From positions 1-64,000 of the forward strand of contig NZ_JACJSD010000023.1 of NCBI RefSeq assembly GCF_014697615.1: a stretch of 64,000 bases of DNA, read 5' to 3'. Source of the DNA: Nostoc sp. FACHB-280 (GTDB taxonomy: Bacteria; Cyanobacteriota; Cyanobacteriia; Cyanobacteriales; Nostocaceae). The translations under genes and the position numbers were made by a program. Positions within the stretch are counted from its first letter, which is position 1. The number at the start of each line of letters is the position of its first letter. Shown one piece after another: positions 8,571-17,516 of this stretch. The notes beneath the pieces are model-generated. The model searched no databases and was not told where the DNA came from. It was given only the letters and a program-made list of their open reading frames with translations.

Positions 8571-9836
8571 TTAAAACCTACCGTTCCCTTGAATAATATG
8601 CTTGACGGTGGTCAAGGTTTCCAAGCTAATAAATCCGCGACGGTGGCCTTTTTGGTTAGACATACCTAAGAATATTGAGTCCCCTCGTGAAGGGTTGCGT
8701 GAAAATCTAGGGGAAGTATTGATGTAGGTGGAAGCACTATTCACTCCCAGGGCAAACTGGCGGCTTTCTTGATAAGATTCAGTCACAATACAATCAGCAT
8801 GACCGCTACTGTGTTGATTAATCCAAGCGATCGCAGCTTCTAAGCTATCCACTAGTTTAAAGGCCACAGTCTTAGTTAAGTAGGAATTGCCCCATTCGCT
8901 GTCTTTGGCTAGTTGCAGTTGGGGAAAGGCTTCGACTAACTCTGCATCACCTTTGATTTCAAAGCCTTTCTCTTTCAAACTATTCCACAGCACAGACAGC
9001 GATGATGGCATAGCTTGGCGGTGAATTAAGACCTTTTCGATGGCATTTACCGGGTCTGGTTCGCTTTGATGGCTATCAAGAATCATCCAGCGTACCATTT
9101 CTAAGCTGCCATTGAGCGACCAGTACAGGTAACAGTTGCCCATTGCGGACTTTAATACCGGACAAGTGGCTTGTCGCATCACCTGCTGCACTAAACTGGA
9201 ACGTCCGTAGGGAATGACTAAGTTTAGGTACTGGTCTTGGGTAACTAAATCCCGTAGGGAAGCACCATGTTCGGCGGTGACTAGCTCTACGCAACCAGGT
9301 GGTAGCCCCACTTCTTCCACGGCATTTTGCAGTACTTCAGCGATCGCAGCGTTAGAATGACTAGCTTCTGTACTACCTTTAAGTATGATACTATTGCCAG
9401 TTTTAATGCACAAACCTGCGGCGATCGCACCTAAATCGGGAAATGCCTCATAAATAAAAGCAATCACTCCCAAAGCCATCAATTGCGAGTAGCTTTGAGA
9501 GTCTTCTGGTTGATAGTCAGCATTCCTCACCCGCCGCAGGGGATCTGAGAGTTCACCCAAGCGCCGCAGTATTTCGACGGTGGTTTCTAGTCGTTTGGGG
9601 GTGAGTTTCAGCCAATCTAAAATTAACTCTGATACAGCCATTTCTTTACTAGCTTCTAAATCCAGAGTATTGGCTTCTAAAATATCATCAAAAGACCTTT
9701 CCAGAGCCTGGGCCATTGCCAAAACAGCCCGACTGCGGTCTACTCCCTTGGTCAAACCCAACTTCAAGGAAGCCTGAAAAGCGCGTTTGGCGCTTTTCAT
9801 TGGTTCAGGGTAATCTTGTACAACTTCAACGGTCAT
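8571..9836 (-). CDS. ProA-like glutamate-5-semialdehyde dehydrogenase homologue lacking the catalytic Cys
   Basis: The 421-residue protein has the full length and fold of gamma-glutamyl phosphate reductase (ProA): 'LGVIAFIYEAFPDLGAIAAGLCIKTGNSIILKG' region at 122-154, 'LVIPYGRSSL' at 206-215 and 'NAIEKVLIHR' at 264-273. In genuine ProA the nucleophilic cysteine precedes the Asn of that last motif (PGVCNA); here the sequence is EPDPVNA, so residue 263 is Val. The 'GHGEGNCH' stretch is also altered (KSAMGNCY). The usual acyl-transfer chemistry is therefore unlikely. It may be a divergent paralogue with another role. The upstream co-directional gene ends 4 bases before its ATG, so the two are translationally linked. 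Fold certain; proline biosynthesis doubtful. Confidence 0.8.
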   Translation of the reverse strand: MTVEVVQDYPEPMKSAKRAFQASLKLGLTKGVDRSRAVLAMAQALERSFDDILEANTLDLEASKEMAVSELILDWLKLTPKRLETTVEILRRLGELSDPLRRVRNADYQPEDSQSYSQLMALGVIAFIYEAFPDLGAIAAGLCIKTGNSIILKGSTEASHSNAAIAEVLQNAVEEVGLPPGCVELVTAEHGASLRDLVTQDQYLNLVIPYGRSSLVQQVMRQATCPVLKSAMGNCYLYWSLNGSLEMVRWMILDSHQSEPDPVNAIEKVLIHRQAMPSSLSVLWNSLKEKGFEIKGDAELVEAFPQLQLAKDSEWGNSYLTKTVAFKLVDSLEAAIAWINQHSSGHADCIVTESYQESRQFALGVNSASTYINTSPRFSRNPSRGDSIFLGMSNQKGHRRGFISLETLTTVKHIIQGNGRF

Positions 9837-9840
9837 TGGG

Positions 9841-10299
9841 TTAACGTCGGTAGGTAAGCCAGACCATGAGTGCTGGCAGAATAGCTAATATCACTGCCAC
9901 TATTGCCCAAGTAACAATGCTGGAACCTTTGGCTAATTTCAAGGCTAATGGTAGCCAAATAATCACTAGCACAAAAATAATGCCGAGGGCGATTGGCAGA
10001 TAGCTTTCTCCCAAGCGGGGATGAACAACATGCCAAGCATTTCCCGTCCAGCGCCAAGACCGCTTGTAGGGATAAGTGGTGGAAAGTTGTTCGAGGACAT
10101 GCCCATTATCTTGGACAACAAAGATTTGCTGACAGCGATCGCAGCCAAATGCTTCTGTAAGGGTAATCGGAACTAACCGTCCCCGACGGCGGCAGGGACA
10201 GGGATATTCCTGGTTAAAGTCAATTTTTTCGTGTTTTTGAGGATGCACAAGCGTTCTACTAACTTGAGCGTGTTTTTTCATAAAGTTGGAGATTTTCAT
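9841..10299 (-). CDS. Zinc-ribbon protein with two membrane segments
   Basis: I do not recognise a named family. The 152-residue protein has a polar N-terminal half with a CPC...CDRC pattern (cysteines near 34, 36, 53 and 56), consistent with a small zinc ribbon, and a C-terminal half with two hydrophobic segments, about 103-122 and 128-149, separated by a short basic loop. It would be a membrane protein with a cytosolic zinc-binding head. Its stop codon lies 4 bases upstream of the ProA-like start, so the two form an operon and may work together. The start could also be Met7 (10281). Confidence 0.75.
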   Translation of the reverse strand: MKISNFMKKHAQVSRTLVHPQKHEKIDFNQEYPCPCRRRGRLVPITLTEAFGCDRCQQIFVVQDNGHVLEQLSTTYPYKRSWRWTGNAWHVVHPRLGESYLPIALGIIFVLVIIWLPLALKLAKGSSIVTWAIVAVILAILPALMVWLTYRR

Positions 10300-10867
10300 T
10301 CCTGACTGGATGCGTTAGGAATTAGCTAATCTCACCATCAACTGTTTATATAAATAGCGAAGTCAGACAAATACTGCCATCATTAACAACCATATTGATT
10401 CCCAATTTTCTGAAAATAGGTACATCTATCTGTTGTCTTATGCTGTAGCTGGCAATCTTGTTGCAAGATTCCTGGCTGTGCATCTGTGGCTTTCAAGGTA
10501 ATGTAGTCCAGTTTTTGGGGCATTTATTGTGCCTACATATCTAATACAATTCTAAGCTTACGCCGCAACTACTAGAAAAACGAACTGTTGCACAAGGCTA
10601 CCTTGAACACCCAGTAAAAAAAGGCTCAAGTCTGAAGTCTGAAATGAAGAAACCCTTATAGTGAGCTTTTTAGCAATTTATAATGGGTGCTTTATTTCCG
10701 CAGACCTTTACTAGTAATTTTTCTAGGAACACTTTCTAAATTCTACCGAGCATGAAACAGAAAGCAGGATATTTTTTTCCTGACTTTCGTTCACTCTATA
10801 AAAAGCATAATCGGCTGAAGCTAATAAACTTCAACCTACTTATAACTTATAATTTAGTTTTTATCAG
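10300..10867. other. Gene-free spacer before tRNA-Gly
   Basis: No convincing coding region is seen on either strand. The spacer holds a short run of AGTCTGA heptad-like units near 10630 and a small hairpin, CAGGA...TCCTG, near 10765. Promoters for the zinc-ribbon/ProA-like operon must lie in its left part. Nothing resembles a known small RNA. Confidence 0.4.
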
Positions 10868-10939
10868 AGCGGGTAACGCGATTCGAACGCGCGACATCAA
10901 CCTTGGCAAGGTTGCGCTCTACCACTGAGCTATACCCGC
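10868..10939 (-). tRNA. tRNA-Gly (GCC)
   Basis: The reverse complement folds into a complete cloverleaf: acceptor stem GCGGGTA pairing with TACCCGC, D-arm with GCTCAGTGGTAGAGC, anticodon stem CAACC/GGTTG around the loop TTGCCAA (anticodon GCC), and T-arm containing GTTCGAATC. The discriminator base is U, as is usual for bacterial tRNA-Gly. The 3' CCA is not encoded, so this tRNA depends on CCA addition; a candidate nucleotidyltransferase lies at 12236-14935. Confidence 0.97.
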
Positions 10940-11050
10940 AAACTTCACATTTACTATATTGTCAGATATTTTTTGATTTGTCAACCCCTAAGTTTTAGTC
11001 AATGGTTATTTGTCATTTGTCATTTGTCCTTTGTGCTTTGTTATTAGACG

Positions 11051-11120
11051 ATTGACCATTGACTGTTGACCATTGACCATTGACCATTGACTACTGACTG
11101 CTAACGATTGACTCTTGACC
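11051..11120. repeat. Ten-unit heptad array overlapping the ribH 3' end
   Basis: Ten contiguous 7-base units of the type ATTGACC/ATTGACT run from 11051 to 11120. The last four and a bit units (11091-11120) lie inside ribH and encode its final nine residues (GQESIVSSQ) and its stop codon. This is the STRR class of short tandem repeats known from heterocystous cyanobacteria. Related TTGTCAT/TTGTCCT units precede it at 11010-11040. Confidence 0.85.
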
Positions 11121-11648
11121 TGGAGCAGCAGGTAAGGGCTGGGGATTTAAGGTGTACGGCTCTGTGAGGTTAGAGCGTAACTTCCGCATCAGGCTGGCCA
11201 TTTCTAGAGCGTTCATTGCATAATCCCAGCCATGATTCGCTTTAATTCCTGCCCGTTCTAAGGCTTGCTGCATTGTATCTACTGTCAAAATGCCAAAAAT
11301 TACTGGAACTCCGGTTTGAAAGCTGGCGGCGGCAATGCCTTTGGCTACTTCCGAAGAAACATAATCAAAGTGGGGCGTTTGTCCACGGATAACTGCGCCT
11401 AAACAAATGATCGCATCATAACGCTGGGAAAGTGCTAGTTGACGGGCAACAATTGGCACTTCAAAACTTCCCGGTACCCAAACATAATCAACTTGATTAC
11501 CGTGGGGGTTGGGGTCTACACCATGACGTTTTAAGCAATCTTGACATCCTTCCACTAGCTTTGCAGTAACCAGGTCATTAAATCGACCAATAACCACTGC
11601 AAAACGCAAAGGTTCAGTTTGAGTAAAAGTTCCCTCAAAAACTGCCAT
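11091..11648 (-). CDS. ribH: 6,7-dimethyl-8-ribityllumazine synthase
   Basis: The 185-residue protein is lumazine synthase, the penultimate step of riboflavin synthesis, condensing ribitylaminouracil with dihydroxybutanone phosphate in an icosahedral or pentameric shell. Diagnostic segments are 'VVIGRFND' near 19-26, '[12 protein letters not shown]' near 57-68, '[16 protein letters not shown]' near 82-97 (with the catalytic His) and '[20 protein letters not shown]'. Bacterial RibH is usually 150-165 residues; the extra C-terminal tail is proline-rich and its last nine residues come from the heptad array at 11051-11120. The ATG at 11648 has AAGAGG upstream. It follows psbZ in the same direction, but a terminator-like hairpin separates them. 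Confidence 0.93.
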   Translation of the reverse strand: MAVFEGTFTQTEPLRFAVVIGRFNDLVTAKLVEGCQDCLKRHGVDPNPHGNQVDYVWVPGSFEVPIVARQLALSQRYDAIICLGAVIRGQTPHFDYVSSEVAKGIAAASFQTGVPVIFGILTVDTMQQALERAGIKANHGWDYAMNALEMASLMRKLRSNLTEPYTLNPQPLPAAPGQESIVSSQ

Positions 11649-11782
11649 GACTGCCTCTTAATCAACTATACTCTTGTCAATATACATTTCTTCTCTGCTG
11701 ATGGTTGAGATGAAGCGCACAATTATCAGAAGTGCTGAGTGGAGAACTAAGTTGATTTCCGCGATATCTGCCAAAAATGAGA

Positions 11783-11813
11783 AAAAAGGTAAATGATTTT
11801 ATTTACCTTTTTC
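11783..11813 (-). terminator. Terminator-like hairpin downstream of psbZ
   Basis: AAAAAGGTAAAT and ATTTACCTTTTT form a 12-base perfect stem with a short loop; because the stem ends in A/T runs it can act on either strand. It lies 47 bases past the psbZ stop codon and about 135 bases upstream of ribH, so it probably ends the psbZ message. Confidence 0.7.
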
Positions 11814-11859
11814 TTTTGCTACAAGCTATATGCTATTTTTTGAGACTATTGTCAAGTGT

Positions 11860-12048
11860 CTAGACTACAAAGAAGTTTAATATACCAACCACCACTACTA
11901 AGGCAATCCAGACTCCAGAACCGAGCCATAATAATCTTTTAGATTCAACCCAGTTTTGGGGGGTGGCGTAAGCAACAGGAACGCCAACAACTAATACAAA
12001 AGACATCAAAACGAGAGCTACTAAAGCGAACTGGAATATTATGGTCAT
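11860..12048 (-). CDS. psbZ: Photosystem II protein PsbZ (Ycf9)
   Basis: The 62-residue protein is PsbZ, a small two-helix subunit at the periphery of the photosystem II core, involved in core-antenna packing. The first helix begins at '[20 protein letters not shown]', the conserved '[18 protein letters not shown]' loop follows, and the second helix is '[17 protein letters not shown]'. Length matches the family exactly (62). I chose the ATG at 12048 because GGGAG lies 7 bases upstream; the TTG five codons earlier overlaps that ribosome binding site. Confidence 0.95.
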   Translation of the reverse strand: MTIIFQFALVALVLMSFVLVVGVPVAYATPQNWVESKRLLWLGSGVWIALVVVVGILNFFVV

Positions 12049-12198
12049 TTTTGCTTCTCCCAAGACAGCGTAATACTAAAGATAGAATATCCTAAAGGGC
12101 GACAGTGACAGTTTTTCCTTATTTTTTAACCTAGCAGAAATTGATACACTTTGGTTATTTGTCCTTATGTCATTTGTCCTTTGTTCTTTGTTTAGGTA

Positions 12199-12240
12199 CT
12201 AATGACTAATAACTAATGACCAAGGACTAAGGATTATGGA
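12199..12240. repeat. Heptad array supplying RBS and start codon of the cca gene
   Basis: Six contiguous 7-base units (three CTAATGA-like, then CCAAGGA, CTAAGGA and TTATGGA) run up to and across the start codon of the next gene. The AAGGA in the fourth unit lies 9 bases before the ATG, an ideal ribosome binding distance, and the ATG itself is in the sixth unit. TTGTCAT/TTGTCCT heptads precede at about 12157-12190. Confidence 0.8.
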
Positions 12241-14935
12241 TTTAATTCTTTGCCACACAACGGCTGATTTTGATGCTTTGGGGGCGGCGGTTGGGCTGAC
12301 TTGCTTGCTACCGGGAAGTAAGATTGTGTTAACAGGCGGCGCACATCCACCTGTAAGAGATTTTTTGGCGTTACATCGAGATGAGTATCCGCTAATTGAG
12401 CGGCGTTCAGTGAATCCGCAAACAATTCGTTCGATTACTGTGGTGGATACACAACATCGCGATCGCCTGGGTAAAGCAGCTGAATGGTTAGATTTACCCA
12501 GTGTGAAAGAAATTGTAGTTTATGACCATCACGTAGAGCAAGAGGGCGATATTCCGGCGACGCAATTGCATATTGCCCCGGTGGGTGCTTGCACAACTTT
12601 AATGGTGGAGCAATTACAACAACAGCAAATTTCTCTCACCCCGTCTCAAGCCACGGTGATGGCTTTGGGTATCCATGTGGATACGAGTTCCTTAACTTAT
12701 GATTTATCAACAGCTAGGGATGCTTTAGCTTTGGCTTGGTTGATGCAGCAAGGCGCAAGTTTACCTGTGATTTCGACTTACCGCGACCCTGGTTTATCAC
12801 CGCAGTTGCAACAGCTATTAACAACGGCATTGCAAGAGTTAGAATATCTTTGCTTACGGGGTTATACGATCGCTTGGGTTACTTTAAAAACTGATGCTTT
12901 TGTGCCTGGGTTATCGAGTTTAGCATCGCAGTTAGTAGAGTTAAGCGAAATTGATGCTTTACTGTTAGTCAATGAATATCCATTAGGGGAAGATGAATCA
13001 AGATTAACTGTAATTGGGCGATCGCAAATTCCTGGTGTCAATCTTAACTTGTTATTTCAACCTTTCGGCGGGGGTGGACATTCCCAAGCGGCATCACTCA
13101 ACTTGCGGGGAGTTGATACACAAGCCACCTTAGAAGAACTTTTGGAAGGTTTAAAAGCCTCCATTCCCCATCCCCTCACCGCCAGAGATTTGATGTCTTC
13201 CCCAGTCCGCACCATTCGCCCAGAAACTACTATTGAAGAAGCACAACGGATTTTATTACGTTATGGGCATTCTGGGTTATCTGTAGTTGATGCCCAAGGA
13301 CAGTTAGTCGGCATTATTTCCCGGCGAGATTTGGATATAGCCTTTCACCACGGCTTTAGTCATGCACCAGTCAAAGGTTACATGACTATCAATCTCAAAA
13401 CCATCATCCCAGATACCACCCTGCCACAAATCGAGTCGCTGATGGTGACTTATGATATCGGACGCTTACCAGTCTTAGCAGATGGGCAATTAGTTGGGAT
13501 CGTCACTCGTACCGATGTCCTACGGGAGTTACATCAAAACAGTGAGGAATTTCAAGATATAAGTCCTCGGTACTCAGCACTCAGCACTCAGCACTCAGCA
13601 CTCAACATACAATCACGTCTTGCACCCCAACTGTGGCAATTACTCACCAAAGCCTCCCAAGCAGCAGAAAAATGCGGTTGGCATCTTTACCTAGTTGGTG
13701 GTGCTGTGCGGGACTTGCTATTAGCCGAAACAGCAGACCAATTAATGATTAAAGATATTGATTTGGTCGTAGATGGCTTTCATAAATCAGCAGATGTTGG
13801 TGCTGGGGTGGAATTAGCAAAAGCATTGCAAGAACTTTATCCAGCCGCGCGTTTAGAAATTCATGGTGCGTTTCAAACTGCGGCTTTGTTGTGGCATAAA
13901 GACCCAGAATTAGATTCCTTGTGGGTAGATATTGCCACAGCTAGAACAGAATTTTATCCTTACCCAGCCGCGAACCCTGAAGTTGAGGCGAGTTCCATTC
14001 GTCAAGATTTGTACCGCCGAGATTTTACTATCAATGCACTGGCATTGCGGCTAACTTCTCCCCGTGCGGGCGAATTACTCGATTTCTTTGGTGGTTTATT
14101 AGATTTACAAGCCAAGCAAATTCGGGTGTTACACGCCAATAGTTTTATTGAAGATCCTACCCGGATTTATCGTGGTGTGCGCTTTGCTGTGCGCTTTGGA
14201 TTTGATTTTGAACCACGAACAGAAGAGTATATTCGTTATGCAATTAACAGTGGTGTTTACGATCGCACTGCTCAACACAATAGCAAAACTCCCGCGTTGC
14301 AAACTCGGCTGAAAACAGAACTGAAACATATCTTAGAAGCACCGTACTGGAAATCGGCTTTGCAATTACTCGATAACTTACAAGCTTTGCAGTGCATCCA
14401 TTCCACCCTCACCTTAGATGCGGAACTTTTACGTCAACTGCGGTTATTAGAACGCTGTCTGCACAGATTTGATCCCCAACTTACCCTTGTCCACTGGCAA
14501 ATGCGCCTAGAAGCGTTAATTGCCCACCTCAAACCAAAATATCGGGAAAAAGTCGCCAAAAATCTGCAATTACAAGACGATAGCATTCATCGCTTGCAAA
14601 ATTTAGCCCAAGCGGAAGCAGAAGTTAGGGAATTATTACCGCAGTTGCAGCGTCCTAGTCAAATTGTGCAGTTACTGAAAAAGTATGACTTACCAATGCT
14701 GATTTTAATCGCCTTACAAAGCCCGCGATCGCTCAGAAAACAAATTTGGCATTACTTAACAGTATTGACTCACATCCAACCTATTTTAAATGGTAATGAC
14801 CTGAAGAAATTAGGCTATAAGCCAGGCCCCCAATATCGGCAAATTCTTGATGATATGCTTGCTGCTACGTTAGATAGAGTAATTACAAATAAAATAGAAG
14901 CAGAAGAATTTTTAATGAAAAACTATCCCAAATAA
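12236..14935 (+). CDS. DHH-CBS-tRNA nucleotidyltransferase (CCA/A-adding) fusion
   Basis: The 899-residue protein joins three modules. Residues 1-310 are a DHH phosphoesterase ([16 protein letters not shown], and the DHHA1 '[11 protein letters not shown]'). Residues 318-435 are two CBS domains. From about 460 comes a class II poly(A) polymerase/CCA-type head: '[12 protein letters not shown]', the catalytic 'DIDLVVDG', '[13 protein letters not shown]' and '[14 protein letters not shown]'. In cyanobacteria and Aquifex this architecture is associated with adding A, or CCA, to tRNA 3' ends; which of the two cannot be read from sequence. Since the tRNA-Gly nearby lacks an encoded CCA, the function is needed. 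A heptad-repeat insertion encodes the CBS-to-transferase linker, and heptads also supply its RBS and start codon. Confidence 0.9.
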   Translation: MDLILCHTTADFDALGAAVGLTCLLPGSKIVLTGGAHPPVRDFLALHRDEYPLIERRSVNPQTIRSITVVDTQHRDRLGKAAEWLDLPSVKEIVVYDHHVEQEGDIPATQLHIAPVGACTTLMVEQLQQQQISLTPSQATVMALGIHVDTSSLTYDLSTARDALALAWLMQQGASLPVISTYRDPGLSPQLQQLLTTALQELEYLCLRGYTIAWVTLKTDAFVPGLSSLASQLVELSEIDALLLVNEYPLGEDESRLTVIGRSQIPGVNLNLLFQPFGGGGHSQAASLNLRGVDTQATLEELLEGLKASIPHPLTARDLMSSPVRTIRPETTIEEAQRILLRYGHSGLSVVDAQGQLVGIISRRDLDIAFHHGFSHAPVKGYMTINLKTIIPDTTLPQIESLMVTYDIGRLPVLADGQLVGIVTRTDVLRELHQNSEEFQDISPRYSALSTQHSALNIQSRLAPQLWQLLTKASQAAEKCGWHLYLVGGAVRDLLLAETADQLMIKDIDLVVDGFHKSADVGAGVELAKALQELYPAARLEIHGAFQTAALLWHKDPELDSLWVDIATARTEFYPYPAANPEVEASSIRQDLYRRDFTINALALRLTSPRAGELLDFFGGLLDLQAKQIRVLHANSFIEDPTRIYRGVRFAVRFGFDFEPRTEEYIRYAINSGVYDRTAQHNSKTPALQTRLKTELKHILEAPYWKSALQLLDNLQALQCIHSTLTLDAELLRQLRLLERCLHRFDPQLTLVHWQMRLEALIAHLKPKYREKVAKNLQLQDDSIHRLQNLAQAEAEVRELLPQLQRPSQIVQLLKKYDLPMLILIALQSPRSLRKQIWHYLTVLTHIQPILNGNDLKKLGYKPGPQYRQILDDMLAATLDRVITNKIEAEEFLMKNYPK
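13572..13606 (+). repeat. Heptad repeat inside the cca coding sequence
   Basis: Four ACTCAGC units and one ACTCAAC run without interruption and are translated in frame as the linker '[14 protein letters not shown]' (about residues 445-458) between the CBS and transferase domains. Gain or loss of one unit would shift the frame of an essential gene. The same unit is found in spacers near 30090, 31380 and 38090. Confidence 0.9.
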
Positions 14936-14958
14936 CCAGTTATTTTCAAGATAAAATT

Positions 14959-15552
14959 ATGCAAATCCAAACACAAAAAAAACACTACACTCCCGAAGAA
15001 TATCTCCAACTAGAAGAGACATCCGAATTTAAAAGTGAATACTACGATGGGGAAATTGTGCCAATGGCAGGTGGAACTACAAACCATAACGAAATAGCGG
15101 GTAATTTTTACGCTAATTTTAAACTGAAGATGCGGGGTAAAAATTACAAAATCTACATAGGCGATGTAAGATTGTGGATATCTCGTTACCGTATCTATAC
15201 TTATCCCGATGCTATGGTGATTGAAGGGGAACCAATATATGAAGGAAATAGCACTACTACAGTCACAAATCCTACAGTCATTATAGAAGTATTATCTAAA
15301 TCAACACAGAGCCATGATAAAACTGATAAATTTAGATTTTACCGTTCTATTCCCACCTTCAAAGAATATATTATAGTTAATCAATATGAATACTTAATTG
15401 AGCATTACGCTAAAAATGCTAATAATCAATGGGTATTAACAGAATACGAATCATTAGACGCAGTTTTATCACTCCAAACAATAGATTTTGCTATTTCTTT
15501 GACTGATATTTACGAAAGTGTGAATTTGTCCACAGTTGGAGAAGAAATTTAA
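14959..15552 (+). CDS. Uma2 family (DUF820) putative endonuclease
   Basis: The 197-residue protein belongs to the Uma2/DUF820 family (PF05685), a restriction-endonuclease-like fold greatly expanded in cyanobacteria. Typical features are 'YTPEEYLQLEETSEFKSEYYDGEIVPMAGGT' at the N-terminus, the metal-binding pattern 'YTYPDAMVIEGEP' followed by 'PTVIIEVLSKST' (Asp...Glu), and 'DKFRFYRSIPTFKEYIIVNQ'. Members have a PD-(D/E)XK core but no proven biological role. It follows the cca gene by 23 bases. It most resembles the copy at 33689-34264 (shared 'RIYTYPD', 'VEVLSKST', 'YRSIPTF/YRTLPSF'). Confidence 0.85.
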   Translation: MQIQTQKKHYTPEEYLQLEETSEFKSEYYDGEIVPMAGGTTNHNEIAGNFYANFKLKMRGKNYKIYIGDVRLWISRYRIYTYPDAMVIEGEPIYEGNSTTTVTNPTVIIEVLSKSTQSHDKTDKFRFYRSIPTFKEYIIVNQYEYLIEHYAKNANNQWVLTEYESLDAVLSLQTIDFAISLTDIYESVNLSTVGEEI

Positions 15553-15904
15553 TTTTTGTGACACATACTACATTTGTGTGAAGATTCTTCGCTTTTCGTA
15601 ATGCTTTTGTGCTACACTGTAGTCTATATCAAACCTCATCACATCTCATCGAGATAGCTGAAATGAAGTAGTACCAGAAAAAAATTGTCAAAACCGAATA
15701 GATACGCCAAGTTTGACAGGGTTACTTCAAATAATCATGAGCTAGAATTTTTGTTTTTATCCTCAATATTGTGAGTTTAACCGCATTTATCTGTGGTTGA
15801 TTCTGGATGCAGATGCCATTATATCTGAATATTTTGTCTGTTCAATTCGCCCGTAATATGTGTGCATATATGGGTAAAATTTGATGATTTGAGGTTTGGT
15901 AAGA
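15553..15904 (+). other. Long leader region before the ABC-F gene
   Basis: No gene is visible. The stretch contains a TTGACA (about 15713-15718) without a well-spaced -10 box, and a small hairpin AACCGC...GTGGTT near 15779-15800. Genes for ribosome-protection ABC-F proteins often have regulatory leaders with short ORFs; I do not see a clear leader peptide here. GAGG lies about 10 bases before the chosen ATG. Confidence 0.3.
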
Positions 15905-17512
15905 ATGCAGAAAAAATCAATATTAATCGCTGAGAATTTAAGTTATGAACTCAGTGATATGCAGCCATTGTTTTCAGGTATTCAAGGAAGTATTGCAATA
16001 GGCGATCGCATTGCTTTAGTTGGTCGCAATGGTATTGGAAAATCAACACTATTGAAGATAATTGCTGGTCAGATTCAGCCTAAATTTGGTTCGGTATTTC
16101 GACAGGGTAGTGTTTACTATTTACCTCAAATTAGCACTATTCAAGAATCAATTAATGCAGATACAGTGTTGAATTATTTAATTTCAATTTCTGATGAATG
16201 GTGGGAAATTGTAGAGATTTTGCAAACCAAATTCAACACAACCATTGATTTATCATTACCAATGGCTAATTTAAGCGGTGGAGAATTGACGAAATTATTT
16301 TTGGCAATTGGTTTATCACAACAGCCAAATTTGTTGTTGCTGGATGAACCAACCAATCATATAGATTTACCTGCATTAGAAAACTTGAGACAGTTACTTT
16401 TAAATTTTGCTGGTGCTTATGTCATTGTCTCTCACAAACCTTTTTTCTTAGATCAAGTAATTACTGTGACTTGGGAACTTACCCCCAATCAATTAAAAGT
16501 ATATGGAGGCAATTTTTCTGATTATCGACAACAAAAGCAAATAGAATTAGAAGTGGCAATGCGATCGCACGAAGTAGCCAGAAAGGAACTGAAACGCACC
16601 CAAGCTACAGCAATGCAAGAACAGCAACGCGCCGCCCAAGCACAACGTCAAGGTCGAGCCAAGTTACTCAATGGTAGTATTGACAGAATGGCGGCTGGAT
16701 TAATTAAAACTAAAGCCGAAGCCGCAGCAGGAACAGCTAAAACAAAACATGAAGCGGCTGTAACCAAAGCAACCCAAAAAGTTGCAGAGACAAAGATTAA
16801 AACTACCAAAGTTACCAGTATTCATTTAGAAGAAAGCAATCAAAAACGACGGAATTTAATTGCTATTCAAGGTACAAATCTTTGGGTGGCTAATCGGTTA
16901 CTAATCCAAAATATTCAGTTGCATATTTCTTCAAGTGAACGCATTGCAATTATTGGGGCAAATGGTTCAGGGAAATCGACTTTAGCTAAAGCTATTTTGG
17001 GAATGGCGAAGGAAACAGTGTTATTAGAATCAGGTGAGATTTTAATTACACCTGTCATGAAAGCTGTTTATCTCGACCAAACTTATCAACTCGTAAATCG
17101 TCAGCAGACAATTCTCGAAAACATGGAGTCTGCTAATTCCAATTTGAGTTATCAGTTATTGCGTCAACAACTAGGACACTTTTTATTTAAATATGATGAT
17201 GTGCATAAATCAGCATCTGTATTGAGTGGTGGCGAGTTGGCTAGACTAGCGATCGCTATGATTAGCATATCCGAAATTGACTTGCTAATTCTCGATGAGC
17301 CAACTAATAATCTTGATATTGAAACTGTAGAACAAATGGTCATCGGCATCAATGAATATCAAGGCGCTTTATTGGTCATTTCTCATGATATTGATTTTTT
17401 AAGTCGCATCAATATTAACCACAGTTGGCAAGTGAAACAGCAAAGTTTACAAATGACAAACTACTTACCCAATCAGCTTGAGCAATATTATCAAGAAATT
17501 GGTCAGTGTTAA
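15905..17512 (+). CDS. ABC-F family ATPase (ribosome-associated, possible antibiotic protection)
   Basis: The 535-residue soluble protein has two ATP-binding cassettes and no membrane segment, the ABC-F architecture. Cassette 1 has Walker A GRNGIGKST, signature LSGGE and Walker B LLLLDEPTNH; cassette 2 has GANGSGKST, LSGGE and LLILDEPTNN. The linker (about 215-310) is long, basic and helical ('KTKAEAAAGTAKTKHEAA'), resembling ABC-F proteins that reach into the ribosomal E site. Antibiotic-protection members (Vga, Msr, Sal types) and translation-quality members (EttA, Uup) share this plan, so the role is not settled. I prefer the ATG at 15905 over a TTG three codons earlier. It stands alone, convergent with fghA. 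Confidence 0.88.
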   Translation: MQKKSILIAENLSYELSDMQPLFSGIQGSIAIGDRIALVGRNGIGKSTLLKIIAGQIQPKFGSVFRQGSVYYLPQISTIQESINADTVLNYLISISDEWWEIVEILQTKFNTTIDLSLPMANLSGGELTKLFLAIGLSQQPNLLLLDEPTNHIDLPALENLRQLLLNFAGAYVIVSHKPFFLDQVITVTWELTPNQLKVYGGNFSDYRQQKQIELEVAMRSHEVARKELKRTQATAMQEQQRAAQAQRQGRAKLLNGSIDRMAAGLIKTKAEAAAGTAKTKHEAAVTKATQKVAETKIKTTKVTSIHLEESNQKRRNLIAIQGTNLWVANRLLIQNIQLHISSSERIAIIGANGSGKSTLAKAILGMAKETVLLESGEILITPVMKAVYLDQTYQLVNRQQTILENMESANSNLSYQLLRQQLGHFLFKYDDVHKSASVLSGGELARLAIAMISISEIDLLILDEPTNNLDIETVEQMVIGINEYQGALLVISHDIDFLSRININHSWQVKQQSLQMTNYLPNQLEQYYQEIGQC

Positions 17513-17516
17513 AGTT

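Noticed and set aside
8571-9836. Annotation as the functional proline biosynthesis enzyme proA
   Set aside because: The catalytic cysteine is absent, so the standard label would mislead; retained only as homologue.
11051-11120. Tandem repeats that might be read as a CRISPR array
   Set aside because: Units are 7 bases, contiguous, and without unique spacers; no cas genes are near. Same for the other heptad arrays.
15553-15904. Leader peptide for ABC-F attenuation
   Set aside because: No short ORF with a ribosome binding site and paired hairpins could be supported.
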